A stretch of DNA of 13,697 nucleotides from Bacteroidia bacterium (GTDB taxonomy: Bacteria; Bacteroidota; Bacteroidia; UBA8524): positions 1 through 13,697 of the forward strand of contig JALRIQ010000006.1 of the NCBI GenBank assembly GCA_023277325.1, written 5' to 3'. A program made the translations under genes and the position numbers. This document shows, in pieces, positions 1 to 6,993 of the stretch (positions within the stretch are counted from its first letter, which is position 1; each line of letters starts with the position of its first letter). The notes beneath the pieces were generated by a model. That model was not told where the DNA came from. It saw only the letters and a program-made list of their open reading frames with translations, and ran no database searches.

Positions 1-363
1 ATTATGTTTGCCGCACACAATAAAGTAGATAACTTGATTATTACCATTGATGCCAATGGACGCCAGATTGATGGTGATACCAAAGACATCATGGGCTTCG
101 AGGATCTTGGTCCACGTTTCGCAGCCTTTGGTTGTGATGTAATGTACATGGAAGGAAACGACATGACCAAAGTGGTAGCGGGATTGAATGAAGCAAAATC
201 ACGTTGTGGCAATGGAAAGCCAGTTGTCATCGTTATGACTACTGAGATGGGATTCCCAATTGACTTCATGGTAGGTTCTCACGAATGGCATGGAATCGCG
301 CCAAACGATGCCCAGCTTGAAGCAGCCCTATCTCAATTGGAAGAAACCCTCGGCGACTATTAA
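1..363 (+). CDS. tkt: Transketolase, N-terminal subunit (3' part)
   Basis: Only the last 120 codons are in the window; the frame is open through base 1, so the true start lies to the left. The enzyme transfers two-carbon ketol units between sugar phosphates in the non-oxidative pentose phosphate pathway, using thiamine diphosphate (ThDP) and a divalent metal in the cytoplasm. The visible part begins inside the ThDP domain: the stretch IDANGRQIDGD (bases 46-78) matches the transketolase segment whose Asn helps bind metal and diphosphate, followed by an LGPRFAAFGCDV segment. Near the end, SHEWHGIAPN matches the family's WHGxAP signature. The protein stops after this domain, as expected for the split two-subunit form common in Bacteroidota; the partner is at 1725-2678. 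The stop codon overlaps the next start by one base (TAATG), suggesting translational coupling. Identity is firm; only the gene symbol is generic. Confidence 0.93.
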   Translation: MMFAAHNKVDNLIITIDANGRQIDGDTKDIMGFEDLGPRFAAFGCDVMYMEGNDMTKVVAGLNEAKSRCGNGKPVVIVMTTEMGFPIDFMVGSHEWHGIAPNDAQLEAALSQLEETLGDY

Positions 364-1718
364 TGAAGAAACTCCTCCTCCTCCTTATTTGCCTTTTCGC
401 GGCCTTTGGAAGCCTTCAGGCCCAGAAGAAAACCCGCATCCTCTTTTTGTTGGATGGCTCGGGAAGTATGTATGCGAAAATGCAAACGGAAACGCGAATT
501 AGTGCTGCCAAAAGGCTGTTAAGCAATATGGTGGACAGCCTGCGTGCCGTGCCGGATTTGGAGATTGCCTTAAGAATATACGGACACCGCAGTCCGAGTT
601 CTGCACAAGATTGCCGCGATACACGATTAGAAGTACCCTTCTCGCCAGGAAATCATGATGAGATGCTTGGCGTTATCCGTGACCTTACTCCTAAAGGAAC
701 CACACTGATTGCCTATTCTTTGCAGGAGGCAGCCTATGATTTTCCGAAGGAAGACAACGTGCGTAACGTAATCATCCTTATTACAGATGGACTGGAAGAA
801 TGTTCCGGCGATCCTTGCGCCATATCCGAAGCCCTTCAAAGGCAGGGCGTGGTGCTCAAACCTTTTATTATTGGTTTGGGTGGTGATCCATCTTTTTTGA
901 ATTTCTACGATTGTGTGGGCCGTTATTTTGATGCCAGCACAGAAGGGGAGTTCGAAACCATTCTTGGCGTTGTGGTATCACAGGCCATCAATGAAACTAC
1001 CTGTCAGGTGAATTTATTGGATATCAACGGACGTGCTTTGGAAACGAATGTGAACATGACTTTCTACGACAAACGTTCGAAAAAAGCCATCCATAACTTT
1101 ATCCATACCATGAATGATCGGGGAGTGCCGGATACCTTAACCGTCGACCCGAGTTTTGTGTATGATATCCAGGTGCATACTGTGCCGCCTGTTTATAAGA
1201 ATAATGTAACGCTGGTGCCCGGACGGCATAATATTATTGCCATTGATGCACCGCAAGGATTCCTTAGTTTGAAGGTGGATGGGGTAACGGCTTATCCCGA
1301 CTTACAAGCCATTGTCAGAAGAAAAGGGGAGACCCAAACCTTGATTGTTCAGGATTTTAATAGAAACCAAAAGTATATTGTTGGAAGATATGATTTGGAA
1401 ATTCTGACCCTGCCAAGAATCTTCCTCTATAATGTGAGCATTGATCAAACCAAAACCACGCTGATCAATATACCGCAACCCGGCAAGCTGCAGATTATTG
1501 GGAACCAGGAATACTTTGGTGCTATCTATCAAACCAAAGGAAATATGCTGGAGTGGGTTTGTGATATCAACAATACCCAGAAACGCCAGATTATCACCCT
1601 TCAACCTGGGAAGTATAAATTTATTTACCGTTCGGCGAAGGTGACAAAAACCTACATGACGGTTGAAAAAACATTTGAAATAACCTCTGGGAACAGCACC
1701 CAGCTTAGTCTTTATTAA
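363..1718 (+). CDS. Secreted von Willebrand factor A domain protein
   Basis: A 451-residue protein with a clear Sec signal peptide (residues 1-20, MKK, a Leu-rich core, cut near LQA). A vWA domain covers about residues 24-205. Its metal-ion-dependent adhesion site (MIDAS) is complete: DGSGS at 31-35, Thr in PKGTT near 113-114, and Asp142 in ITDG. Cys147 and Cys152 in the segment after ITDG, with Cys84 and Cys184, could form disulfides outside the cytoplasm. The remaining 240 residues look beta-rich, with no motif I recognise; they may be carboxypeptidase-regulatory-like or Ig-like folds. The complete MIDAS suggests a metal-dependent protein-binding role in the periplasm or at the surface, but the partner is unknown. 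The ATG overlaps the upstream transketolase stop by one base and the next transketolase gene starts 6 nt after its stop, so it is almost certainly co-transcribed with both. The vWA call is firm; the function is unassigned. Confidence 0.9.
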   Translation: MKKLLLLLICLFAAFGSLQAQKKTRILFLLDGSGSMYAKMQTETRISAAKRLLSNMVDSLRAVPDLEIALRIYGHRSPSSAQDCRDTRLEVPFSPGNHDEMLGVIRDLTPKGTTLIAYSLQEAAYDFPKEDNVRNVIILITDGLEECSGDPCAISEALQRQGVVLKPFIIGLGGDPSFLNFYDCVGRYFDASTEGEFETILGVVVSQAINETTCQVNLLDINGRALETNVNMTFYDKRSKKAIHNFIHTMNDRGVPDTLTVDPSFVYDIQVHTVPPVYKNNVTLVPGRHNIIAIDAPQGFLSLKVDGVTAYPDLQAIVRRKGETQTLIVQDFNRNQKYIVGRYDLEILTLPRIFLYNVSIDQTKTTLINIPQPGKLQIIGNQEYFGAIYQTKGNMLEWVCDINNTQKRQIITLQPGKYKFIYRSAKVTKTYMTVEKTFEITSGNSTQLSLY

Positions 1719-1724
1719 ACACGA

Positions 1725-2678
1725 ATGAAAACGTATACCATCCAAAACGAAAAAGACACCCGCTCCGGATTTGGAGCCGGACTTGATGAATTGGGCCGCA
1801 GCAACCCTGATGTCGTTGCGCTTTGTGCCGATTTGACCGGATCTCTAAAAATGGACGCATTTGCTAAAACCCACCCAGAGCGCTTCTATCAAGCAGGAAT
1901 CTCTGAAGCCAATATGATTGGTATGGCGGCGGGTTTGGCCATTGGAGGGAAAATTCCATTTACAGGAACCTTTGCGAACTTTTCTACAGGACGTGTTTAC
2001 GATCAAATTCGTCAGGCAGTAGCCTATTCTGGAAAGAATGTAAAAATTTGCGCTTCTCACGCCGGCTTAACTCTGGGAGAGGATGGAGCAACCCACCAGA
2101 TTCTTGAAGATATTGGTTTGATGAAAATGCTACCAGGAATGGTGGTGATCAATCCATGCGATTTTAACCAAACGAAAGCAGCTACCATTGCGATTGCTGA
2201 TCATAACGGACCGGTATACCTCAGATTTGGTCGTCCGAAAGTGCCAAACTTTACTGATCCGGATGCAAAATTCGAAATTGGTAAAGCCCTTATGTTGAGC
2301 GAAGGAACCGACGTAAGTATCTTTGCTACAGGACATTTGGTATGGAAAGCGATTGAAGCAGGACATGCTTTGGCTGAAAAAGGAATCAGTGCTGAAGTAA
2401 TAAATATTCATACGATTAAACCTTTGGATGAAACGGCTATCTTAGAATCAGTTTCTAAAACCCGTTGCGCAGTAACAGCAGAGGAACATCAAATGCACGG
2501 AGGATTGGGAGATAGCGTTTGTCAGCTTTTGGCGCGCAAGATGCCTACTCCGGTTGAAATGGTTGCCGTAAACGATTCATTTGGTGAATCAGGTAAACCA
2601 GCAGAGTTGATGACTAAATACGGTATTGATACCTCCAATATTATTGAAGCTGCAGAACGGGTGATGAAACGCAAATAG
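1725..2678 (+). CDS. tkt: Transketolase, C-terminal subunit
   Basis: A 317-residue protein comprising the pyrimidine-binding and C-terminal domains of transketolase, the partner of the N-terminal subunit at the left edge. The catalytic Glu that activates ThDP is Glu61 in the GISEANMIGMAAGLA segment. The substrate-binding segment SHAGLTLGEDGATHQ (residues 111-125) has the His and the GEDG signature of transketolases. The C-terminal part has the EEHQMHGGLGDSV segment (near 254-266) and the FGESG motif expected of the transketolase C domain. Length is right for this half enzyme. The ATG follows the vWA stop by 6 nt. It is not E1 of pyruvate dehydrogenase or DXP synthase: the paired N-half has the WHGxAP motif and no lipoamide dehydrogenase context is present. 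Confidence 0.94.
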   Translation: MKTYTIQNEKDTRSGFGAGLDELGRSNPDVVALCADLTGSLKMDAFAKTHPERFYQAGISEANMIGMAAGLAIGGKIPFTGTFANFSTGRVYDQIRQAVAYSGKNVKICASHAGLTLGEDGATHQILEDIGLMKMLPGMVVINPCDFNQTKAATIAIADHNGPVYLRFGRPKVPNFTDPDAKFEIGKALMLSEGTDVSIFATGHLVWKAIEAGHALAEKGISAEVINIHTIKPLDETAILESVSKTRCAVTAEEHQMHGGLGDSVCQLLARKMPTPVEMVAVNDSFGESGKPAELMTKYGIDTSNIIEAAERVMKRK

Positions 2679-2687
2679 CGTCATCCT

Positions 2688-3242
2688 TTGTTAAGAGCAG
2701 ATATCCATATAAACGAAGAAGAACTAATAGCCAGATTACGGGATGAAAAGACCCGTGATCTGGCTTTTTCTTTGTTGCTCGACCAGTTTCAGCAAAGGGT
2801 ATACTGGCATGTGAGGAAGATGCTGATTGACCATGAAGACGCCAATGATGCCTCCCAAAACACCTTTATACAGGTATGGAAAAATTTGGGCAATTTCAGG
2901 GAAGAGAGTAGGCTGTTTACCTGGATATACAAGATAGCCACCAATGAGGCCCTGGCCATCATCCGCAAGCGCAAGCAGGATTTGCGTATAGATGATATGG
3001 GAGAGGTACTATCAGGTTATTTGGAGCAGGCTGGTAATTTCACTGGCAATGAGATAGAGAAAAAACTTTTTAAGGCCTTGGTAAAATTGCCAGAGAAGCA
3101 AAAGCTGGTTTTTCAGATGAAATATTTTGAGGACATGACCTACGAACAGATCTCCGAGGTTTTGGGAACATCTGTAGGGGCACTGAAGGCCAGTTACCAT
3201 CATGCGGTCAAGAAATTAGAGAAATATGTACTGCTGCCTTAA
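2688..3242 (+). CDS. ECF-type RNA polymerase sigma factor
   Basis: A 184-residue extracytoplasmic-function sigma factor. Region 2 covers about residues 25-95: a DANDASQNTFIQVW segment matches the conserved core-binding D-A-x-D-xx-Q-xx-F-xx-W pattern, followed by FTWIYKIATNEAL, which binds the -10 element. A short linker leads to region 4 at about 126-181, with LPEKQKLVFQMKYFEDM and the helix-turn-helix TYEQISEVLGTSVGALKAS, which reads the -35 element. The frame is open back to the transketolase stop at 2676-2678, and no ATG occurs in it before residue 45, inside region 2. The TTG at 2688 is therefore the best start, 9 nt after transketolase, so it is probably read from the upstream transcript at least in part. 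The next gene, 36 nt on, is a likely anti-sigma factor. The regulon cannot be told from sequence. Confidence 0.9.
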   Translation: MLRADIHINEEELIARLRDEKTRDLAFSLLLDQFQQRVYWHVRKMLIDHEDANDASQNTFIQVWKNLGNFREESRLFTWIYKIATNEALAIIRKRKQDLRIDDMGEVLSGYLEQAGNFTGNEIEKKLFKALVKLPEKQKLVFQMKYFEDMTYEQISEVLGTSVGALKASYHHAVKKLEKYVLLP

Positions 3243-3278
3243 ACTTTAGAGGGATAAGTCCATCATAATAATACAGCG

Positions 3279-3893
3279 ATGAAAACGAATAAAGAAAATT
3301 GGGAAGAAAAGTTAAAAAAGGAGCTTGGAGACGATGCCAATCGTTTTCTGCTGCCCGAGAACTATTTCGAGTCGTTAAAGAATGACATTAAGTTTAAGGT
3401 AAAGGATGAGGTTAAAGCCTCTGCCTTCGCTGAAGCTTCGGTGGATGAGCAAACTCCCCGTAATCCTGAGCAAACTCCCCGTCATCCAGAGCAAACTCTT
3501 CGTCATCCTGAGCTTGCCGAAGGGCCAATCCCCCTTTTAAAATGGGTCTATATCGCGGCTTTGCCAATTGCAGCTGCATTGGCGTTTTTTGTCTTGAACC
3601 GCGAAACAGCGACTCAGCCAGAAACACTTGATCAAACATTAATGAGTGAGGCAGCAGAAGGATTTTACGAAAGCAAGGTTGAGGAGGCACCCCTATTGGA
3701 GATAGACAGCCAGACTATTGCTGAATTGCAGGAGAGTGAAGCGCTAGAGAACATCAAAGAAGAGGTGCTTATCGAAGAATATGAATTAGCGGCTTTAGAA
3801 GAAGAGGAGGACGATGATCTATTTTCGGATTTAGACCTGGAGGATATTGAACAGTATTTGGCAGAGAACATTAACATTAACAGCGAATTATGA
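3279..3893 (+). CDS. Single-pass membrane protein, probable anti-sigma factor
   Basis: A 204-residue protein with a basic, charged N-terminal part (MKTNKENWEEKLKKEL, then LPENYFESL at 25-33), one strong transmembrane helix at about 86-107, and a very acidic C-terminal part of about 97 residues (EEEEDDD at 175-181) ending in a DIEQYLAEN segment. I do not see a zinc-binding anti-sigma (ZAS) HxxxCxxC motif. Its place directly after an ECF sigma gene, with a cytoplasmic N-terminus by the positive-inside rule, makes an anti-sigma or sigma-modulating role likely; this is inference from context. Residues about 47-83 are low-complexity: three 7-residue repeats (EQTPRNP, EQTPRHP, EQTLRHP) with pieces of two dispersed palindromes on either side. 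They look like an in-frame insertion between the N-terminal part and the membrane helix. The stop overlaps the next gene by 4 nt (ATGA). Confidence 0.72.
   Translation: MKTNKENWEEKLKKELGDDANRFLLPENYFESLKNDIKFKVKDEVKASAFAEASVDEQTPRNPEQTPRHPEQTLRHPELAEGPIPLLKWVYIAALPIAAALAFFVLNRETATQPETLDQTLMSEAAEGFYESKVEEAPLLEIDSQTIAELQESEALENIKEEVLIEEYELAALEEEEDDDLFSDLDLEDIEQYLAENININSEL
3426..3445. repeat. Degenerate dispersed palindrome inside a coding region
   Basis: A 20-base near-perfect inverted repeat centred on GAAGCTTC (3432-3439). Every position pairs if G-T pairs are allowed. It resembles a short palindrome seen many times in Bacteroidota genomes (a TTCGCCGAAGCTTCGGCGGA-like unit), with two C-to-T changes. 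Here it lies in frame in the probable anti-sigma gene and encodes FAEASVD. The resemblance to a dispersed family is from memory, not a search. Confidence 0.55.
3447..3509 (+). repeat. 21-bp tandem repeat, three copies, in frame
   Basis: Three adjacent 21-base units begin at 3447, 3468 and 3489, each starting GAGCAAACTC and ending in a CATCC- or AATCC-type tail. They differ at one to four positions. Each encodes seven residues: EQTPRNP, EQTPRHP and EQTLRHP. The unit tail (CGTCATCCTGAGC) is shared with the dispersed repeat that follows at 3501-3524, so the array probably grew by duplication of part of that element. The length is a multiple of three, which keeps the gene open. Confidence 0.85.
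3501..3524. repeat. Dispersed CGTCATCCTGAGC..GAAGGG repeat inside a coding region
   Basis: The 24 bases match the pattern of a very common short bacterial interspersed repeat, read on the other strand as CCCTTCGGCAAGCTCAGGATGACG-like. The opposite-strand translation gives the LRQAQDD string that often appears in spurious protein predictions made from this repeat. It overlaps the last tandem unit and encodes RHPELAEG in the probable anti-sigma protein. Such repeats are normally intergenic; here one lies in frame in a gene. Recognition is from memory. Confidence 0.6.
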
Positions 3894-4327
3894 GAACTTT
3901 ATTTATAGCCATCACCTTGCTAATGGGCACACAGCTTATCGCTCAACCCCATGGGAAATACAATGAACGTATCAAAGAGGCACGTATTGAGTTTATGAAG
4001 AAGAAGCTTGCTCTTACTCCTGAAGAAGAAAAGGCGTTCATTCCCTTATATACCGCCATGTTGGATGAGCTGGATTCCCTGAAGAAGAGCTATAAAGAAG
4101 AAGTTGATTTAAAAGACGTCGACCTTACTTTTATGCCAGATAAGGAATGTGAGAAGTTAGTCGAGAACATTATGGAGTTTCGAAGCAAAGAAGTAGCCAT
4201 TACAAATCGGTATACAGAAGAGTTTAAGAAGGTGCTCCCAATTAAAAAAGTAGCGATGATTTATAAGGCTGAATTTGAGTTTCGTAGAGAACTCGTTGAA
4301 CGACTAAGGGAAGGTAAAAGGCGGTAA
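3890..4327 (+). CDS. Small secreted Spy/CpxP-like protein (periplasmic sensor of ECF system)
   Basis: A 145-residue protein with a signal peptide (residues about 1-18, MRTLFIAITLL, cut near LIAQ). The mature part is nearly all charged helix. It has a KLALTPEEEKAFIPLYTAM segment (39-57) similar to the LTPxE/LTxxQ helix of Spy and CpxP periplasmic proteins, and a later paired helix rich in Glu, Lys and Arg. Small proteins of this layout next to ECF sigma genes in Flavobacteriia are often annotated as sensor of ECF-type sigma factor. Its start overlaps the stop of the membrane protein by 4 nt (ATGA), so the two are translationally coupled. A plausible model, not proven here, is that it sits in the periplasm and acts on the acidic outer part of the membrane protein. 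Stress chaperone or metal binding are alternatives; no His or Cys cluster supports metal binding. Confidence 0.75.
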   Translation: MRTLFIAITLLMGTQLIAQPHGKYNERIKEARIEFMKKKLALTPEEEKAFIPLYTAMLDELDSLKKSYKEEVDLKDVDLTFMPDKECEKLVENIMEFRSKEVAITNRYTEEFKKVLPIKKVAMIYKAEFEFRRELVERLREGKRR

Positions 4328-4409
4328 AGCGCATAAATACAAGGGGTTAGGTGGCTTCAAAATATTCTGAAGATTCGCCCGAAAACCCTTAATACTATTG
4401 ATTTTTTAT

Positions 4410-4417
4410 TAGATTTG
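4410..4417 (+). promoter_or_regulatory. Bacteroidota-type -7 promoter box for nqrA-F
   Basis: TAGATTTG fits the TAnnTTTG -7 element used by the Bacteroidota housekeeping sigma factor, followed by CA as is common. It lies 69 bases before the nqrA ATG, after an AT-rich tract (ATTTTTTATT). No good -33 TTTG/TTG is seen at the expected 17-23 bp spacing; a TTG at 4398-4400 is too close. This implies a transcription start around 4422-4426 and a 5' leader of about 60-65 nt. Confidence 0.55.
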
Positions 4418-4434
4418 CACCCGTTTAAAAGCAC

Positions 4435-4452
4435 GAATCCTTTTTGGGATTC
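4435..4452 (+). other. Stem-loop in the predicted nqr leader
   Basis: GAATCC (4435-4440) and GGATTC (4447-4452) form a perfect 6-bp stem around a TTTTTG loop, 34 bases before the nqrA start and downstream of the predicted promoter. There is no T run directly after it, so it is not a terminator. It could affect mRNA stability or translation; no known riboswitch is recognised. Confidence 0.4.
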
Positions 4453-4486
4453 CTTTGTTAACAATTAAGACGACTTTAAACGTCCG

Positions 4487-5830
4487 ATGGCAAATCAAAT
4501 CAGACTAAAAAAGGGCTACGACATCAAACTCGTAGGAGAAGCGACGAAAGAAATCGTCAGCACCGAAGCGCCCAAAACTTATGCAATCCAACCGCATGAA
4601 ATCCGCGGATTGGTACCTAAACTTCAAGTTGAAGTTGGTAGCGAAGTAAAATGTGGTTCACCGCTGTATTTCTCGAAATCCCAACCCGATGTATTCTTTA
4701 CTTCCCCTGTTAGTGGCGAAGTGGTAGAAATTATCCGCGGCGAAAAACGCAGAATCTTGGAAGTACGCATCCTTGCAGATGGCAAACTGACTTACGAAAA
4801 CTTCGGAGCAGCAGACCCAGCAAGCTTAGGAAGAGATGGCGTAAAAGAAAAGATGTTGAAAAGCGGTTTATGGGCCTTTTTGCGCCAGCGTCCTTACAAT
4901 AGGGTAGCTGAGACCAATGTGGTTCCAAAAAACATTTTCATCTCTGGCTTCGATTCAGCACCGCTTGCTCCCGACTTGAATTTCGCCCTTAAGGGTCGTG
5001 AAAGTCATTTGCAAACAGGTATCAACGCCTTGGCAACATTGACAGATGGTAAAATCTACCTCGGACTAGACAGCAAAGAGGATAACAGCACTTTCGCATC
5101 TTTAAAGAATGTAACGGTGAACCATTTTGAGGGACCGCACCCAGCAGGGAATGTGGGCGTTCAAATCCACCATGTTGCGCCTATCAATAAAGGAGATATT
5201 GTTTGGACCATCAATATTCAGGATTTAGCTACCCTCGGTAAATTATTTGCTGAAGGCATCTATGATCCAGAGCGTGTTGTGGCGATTACAGGATCTGAAA
5301 TTGAAAACCCAGTGTATACCAAAATGCGCGTTGGTGCATGTTTGGATACCTTGGCTTCGAAAGTAAAACCAGGAAATGTGCGCATTATTTCAGGAAACGT
5401 ACTTTTTGGTTCTAAAGTAGATATCAATTCTTACCTCGGATTTTATGACCAACAAATAACCGCAATTCCTGAAGGGGATGAGCCGGAGTTTATGGGTTGG
5501 TTACTTCCTTCTGAAGCTCGTCCGAGTATTTCAAAAACCTTCCTTTCTTATTTGCTTCCGAGTAAAAAATACCGTGTTAACACCAACATGCATGGCGAAT
5601 CTCGTCCGTTTGTAGTAACAAACGAATATGAGCAAGTATTGCCGATGGATGTATATCCGGTACAATTGCTGAAGGCCATCCTGGCTGGGGATTTGGAAGC
5701 GATGGAAGCCCTGGGGATTTTTGAGGTGGTAGAAGAAGATTTATCACTATGTGAGTTTGTATGTACCTCTAAACAACCGGTACAAAACATTCTTGCTGAT
5801 GGTTTGACTTTAATTGAAAGAGAAGGATAA
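4487..5830 (+). CDS. nqrA: Na(+)-translocating NADH:quinone reductase subunit A
   Basis: The 447-residue peripheral cytoplasmic subunit of the sodium-pumping NADH:quinone oxidoreductase, which oxidises NADH, reduces quinone and exports Na+. The N-terminus (IRLKKGYDIKLVGEA) is the standard NqrA start. A biotinyl/lipoyl-like segment is at about 73-90 (SPVSGEVVEIIRGEKRR). The GPHPAGNVGVQIHHV segment (216-230) and, near the C-terminus, ALGIFEVVEEDLSLCEFVC (408-426) are family signatures. Length matches the family. NqrA separates this complex from the related Rnf complex, which has RnfC instead. The ATG at 4487 is the first gene of the operon after the promoter region, and its stop overlaps nqrB by one base (TAATG). 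Confidence 0.97.
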   Translation: MANQIRLKKGYDIKLVGEATKEIVSTEAPKTYAIQPHEIRGLVPKLQVEVGSEVKCGSPLYFSKSQPDVFFTSPVSGEVVEIIRGEKRRILEVRILADGKLTYENFGAADPASLGRDGVKEKMLKSGLWAFLRQRPYNRVAETNVVPKNIFISGFDSAPLAPDLNFALKGRESHLQTGINALATLTDGKIYLGLDSKEDNSTFASLKNVTVNHFEGPHPAGNVGVQIHHVAPINKGDIVWTINIQDLATLGKLFAEGIYDPERVVAITGSEIENPVYTKMRVGACLDTLASKVKPGNVRIISGNVLFGSKVDINSYLGFYDQQITAIPEGDEPEFMGWLLPSEARPSISKTFLSYLLPSKKYRVNTNMHGESRPFVVTNEYEQVLPMDVYPVQLLKAILAGDLEAMEALGIFEVVEEDLSLCEFVCTSKQPVQNILADGLTLIEREG

Positions 5831-6993
5831 TGAAGTTTCTTAAAGACACAATAGATAAGCTTCGCCCTAATTTCGAAAAAGGCGGAAAGCTCCATTTCTT
5901 GCATTCGACCTTCGATGCATTTGAAACATTTTTATTCGTTCCAGGTCATACTACCCACGGTAAAGTACATGTTCGGGACGGAATTGATCTGAAACGCACC
6001 ATGTTTACTGTGGTTATTGCCATGCTGCCAGTACTCTTATTTGGTATTTGGAACGTAGGTTACCAACATTATCTTTCTATTGGAGAGGCAAGTACTTTGA
6101 TGGATAATGTGCTTTTCGGCTTGATTCAGGTTCTTCCAATCATTGTAGTTTCTTACGGTGTAGGATTAGGAATTGAGTTTGCATTTTGTCAAGTAAAAGG
6201 ACACTCCGTGAATGAAGGATTCCTTGTAACGGGAATGCTTATACCACTTTGCTTGCCGCCAACTACACCACTTTGGATGGTTGCATTGGGTACGGCTTTC
6301 GCGGTAATTATCGGTAAAGAGGTTTTTGGAGGTACAGGAATGAACCTATTAAATCCGGCCCTTACTGCTCGTGTATTCTTGTTCTTTGCTTACCCTGCAT
6401 ACATGTCTGGAGAGTTTCTTTCCAACGGAAGCGCAGTTTGGTTTGCCGGAGATCGCGCTTTGATGGTGGATGGATTTAGTGGTGCAACTACTTTATCTGT
6501 TATGGCCTCTGGCGGTACCGCTGAATATTCGATGATGGACATGTTCCTTGGATTTGAAAAAGGATCCATCGGGGAAACCTCAGTACTTGCCTGCTTAATT
6601 GGTGCGGCTATTTTGATTATCTCTGGAATTGGAAGCTGGAAGATTATGGCTTCTGTATTTGCAGGTGGTTTCATCATGGGAAGCATCTTTAATATGGTAG
6701 GTGGAACACCATTCTTGGATATGCCTGCTGTTCAACATTTGTTGATTGGTGGTTTTGCCTTCGGTGCAGTTTATATGGCTACTGACCCTGTGTCTGCCGC
6801 CCAAACAGAAAAAGGAAAAATTATATATGGATTATTGATAGGAATCTTAACGGTATTGATTCGTGTAAGTAATCCTGCCTATCCAGAAGGTATGATGATG
6901 GCCATCTTGTTGATGAACGTATTTGCGCCATTGATTGATTATTTCGTAGTAGAGTCTAACAAAAAAAGGAGATTAAAACGTGCAACGGTCTAA
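5830..6993 (+). CDS. nqrB: Na(+)-translocating NADH:quinone reductase subunit B
   Basis: A 387-residue integral membrane subunit that carries a covalent FMN and riboflavin and forms the main sodium path and quinone site. The FMN attachment motif SGAT is at 217-220 (in DGFSGATTLS), with Thr220 as the flavinylated residue by analogy with Vibrio NqrB. Multiple membrane helices run from about residue 57 on. Family signatures include GKEVFGGTGMNLLNPALTARVF (about 162-183) and ATDPVSA (317-323). The start is translationally coupled to nqrA through TAATG. The last 14 bases overlap nqrC. Flavinylation would be done by the ApbE encoded downstream. Confidence 0.97.
   Translation: MKFLKDTIDKLRPNFEKGGKLHFLHSTFDAFETFLFVPGHTTHGKVHVRDGIDLKRTMFTVVIAMLPVLLFGIWNVGYQHYLSIGEASTLMDNVLFGLIQVLPIIVVSYGVGLGIEFAFCQVKGHSVNEGFLVTGMLIPLCLPPTTPLWMVALGTAFAVIIGKEVFGGTGMNLLNPALTARVFLFFAYPAYMSGEFLSNGSAVWFAGDRALMVDGFSGATTLSVMASGGTAEYSMMDMFLGFEKGSIGETSVLACLIGAAILIISGIGSWKIMASVFAGGFIMGSIFNMVGGTPFLDMPAVQHLLIGGFAFGAVYMATDPVSAAQTEKGKIIYGLLIGILTVLIRVSNPAYPEGMMMAILLMNVFAPLIDYFVVESNKKRRLKRATV
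6967..6971 (+). promoter_or_regulatory. Ribosome binding site that fixes the nqrC GTG start
   Basis: AGGAG lies 8 bases before the GTG at 6980, inside the 3' end of nqrB. It is among the clearest Shine-Dalgarno sites in the window and supports GTG initiation with a 14-base overlap. Confidence 0.6.

Larger units (their letters stand above)
4328..4486. other. Intergenic region upstream of the nqr operon
   Basis: This 159-bp gap separates the ECF cluster from nqrA and is the only long same-strand gap in the window, so it is where the nqr promoter is expected. It contains a -7 box and a leader hairpin, listed separately. It also has a weak imperfect inverted repeat (AAGGGGTT at 4341 with AACCCTT near 4384, enclosing CTTCA/TGAAG) without an adjacent T run, so I do not call a terminator. 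No small gene or RNA is evident. Confidence 0.6.

Noticed and set aside
3447..3509. Possible CRISPR-like repeat array
   Set aside because: The 21-bp units are directly adjacent with no spacers, lie inside an open coding frame, and no cas gene is present.
3412..3690. Minus-strand open frame containing LRQAQDD
   Set aside because: It is the opposite-strand reading of the dispersed repeat and tandem units; the plus-strand gene fits the operon by spacing, signal layout and overlap.
4341..4390. Terminator after the Spy-like gene
   Set aside because: The outer repeat is imperfect with a long loop, the inner stem is only 5 bp, and no T run follows directly.
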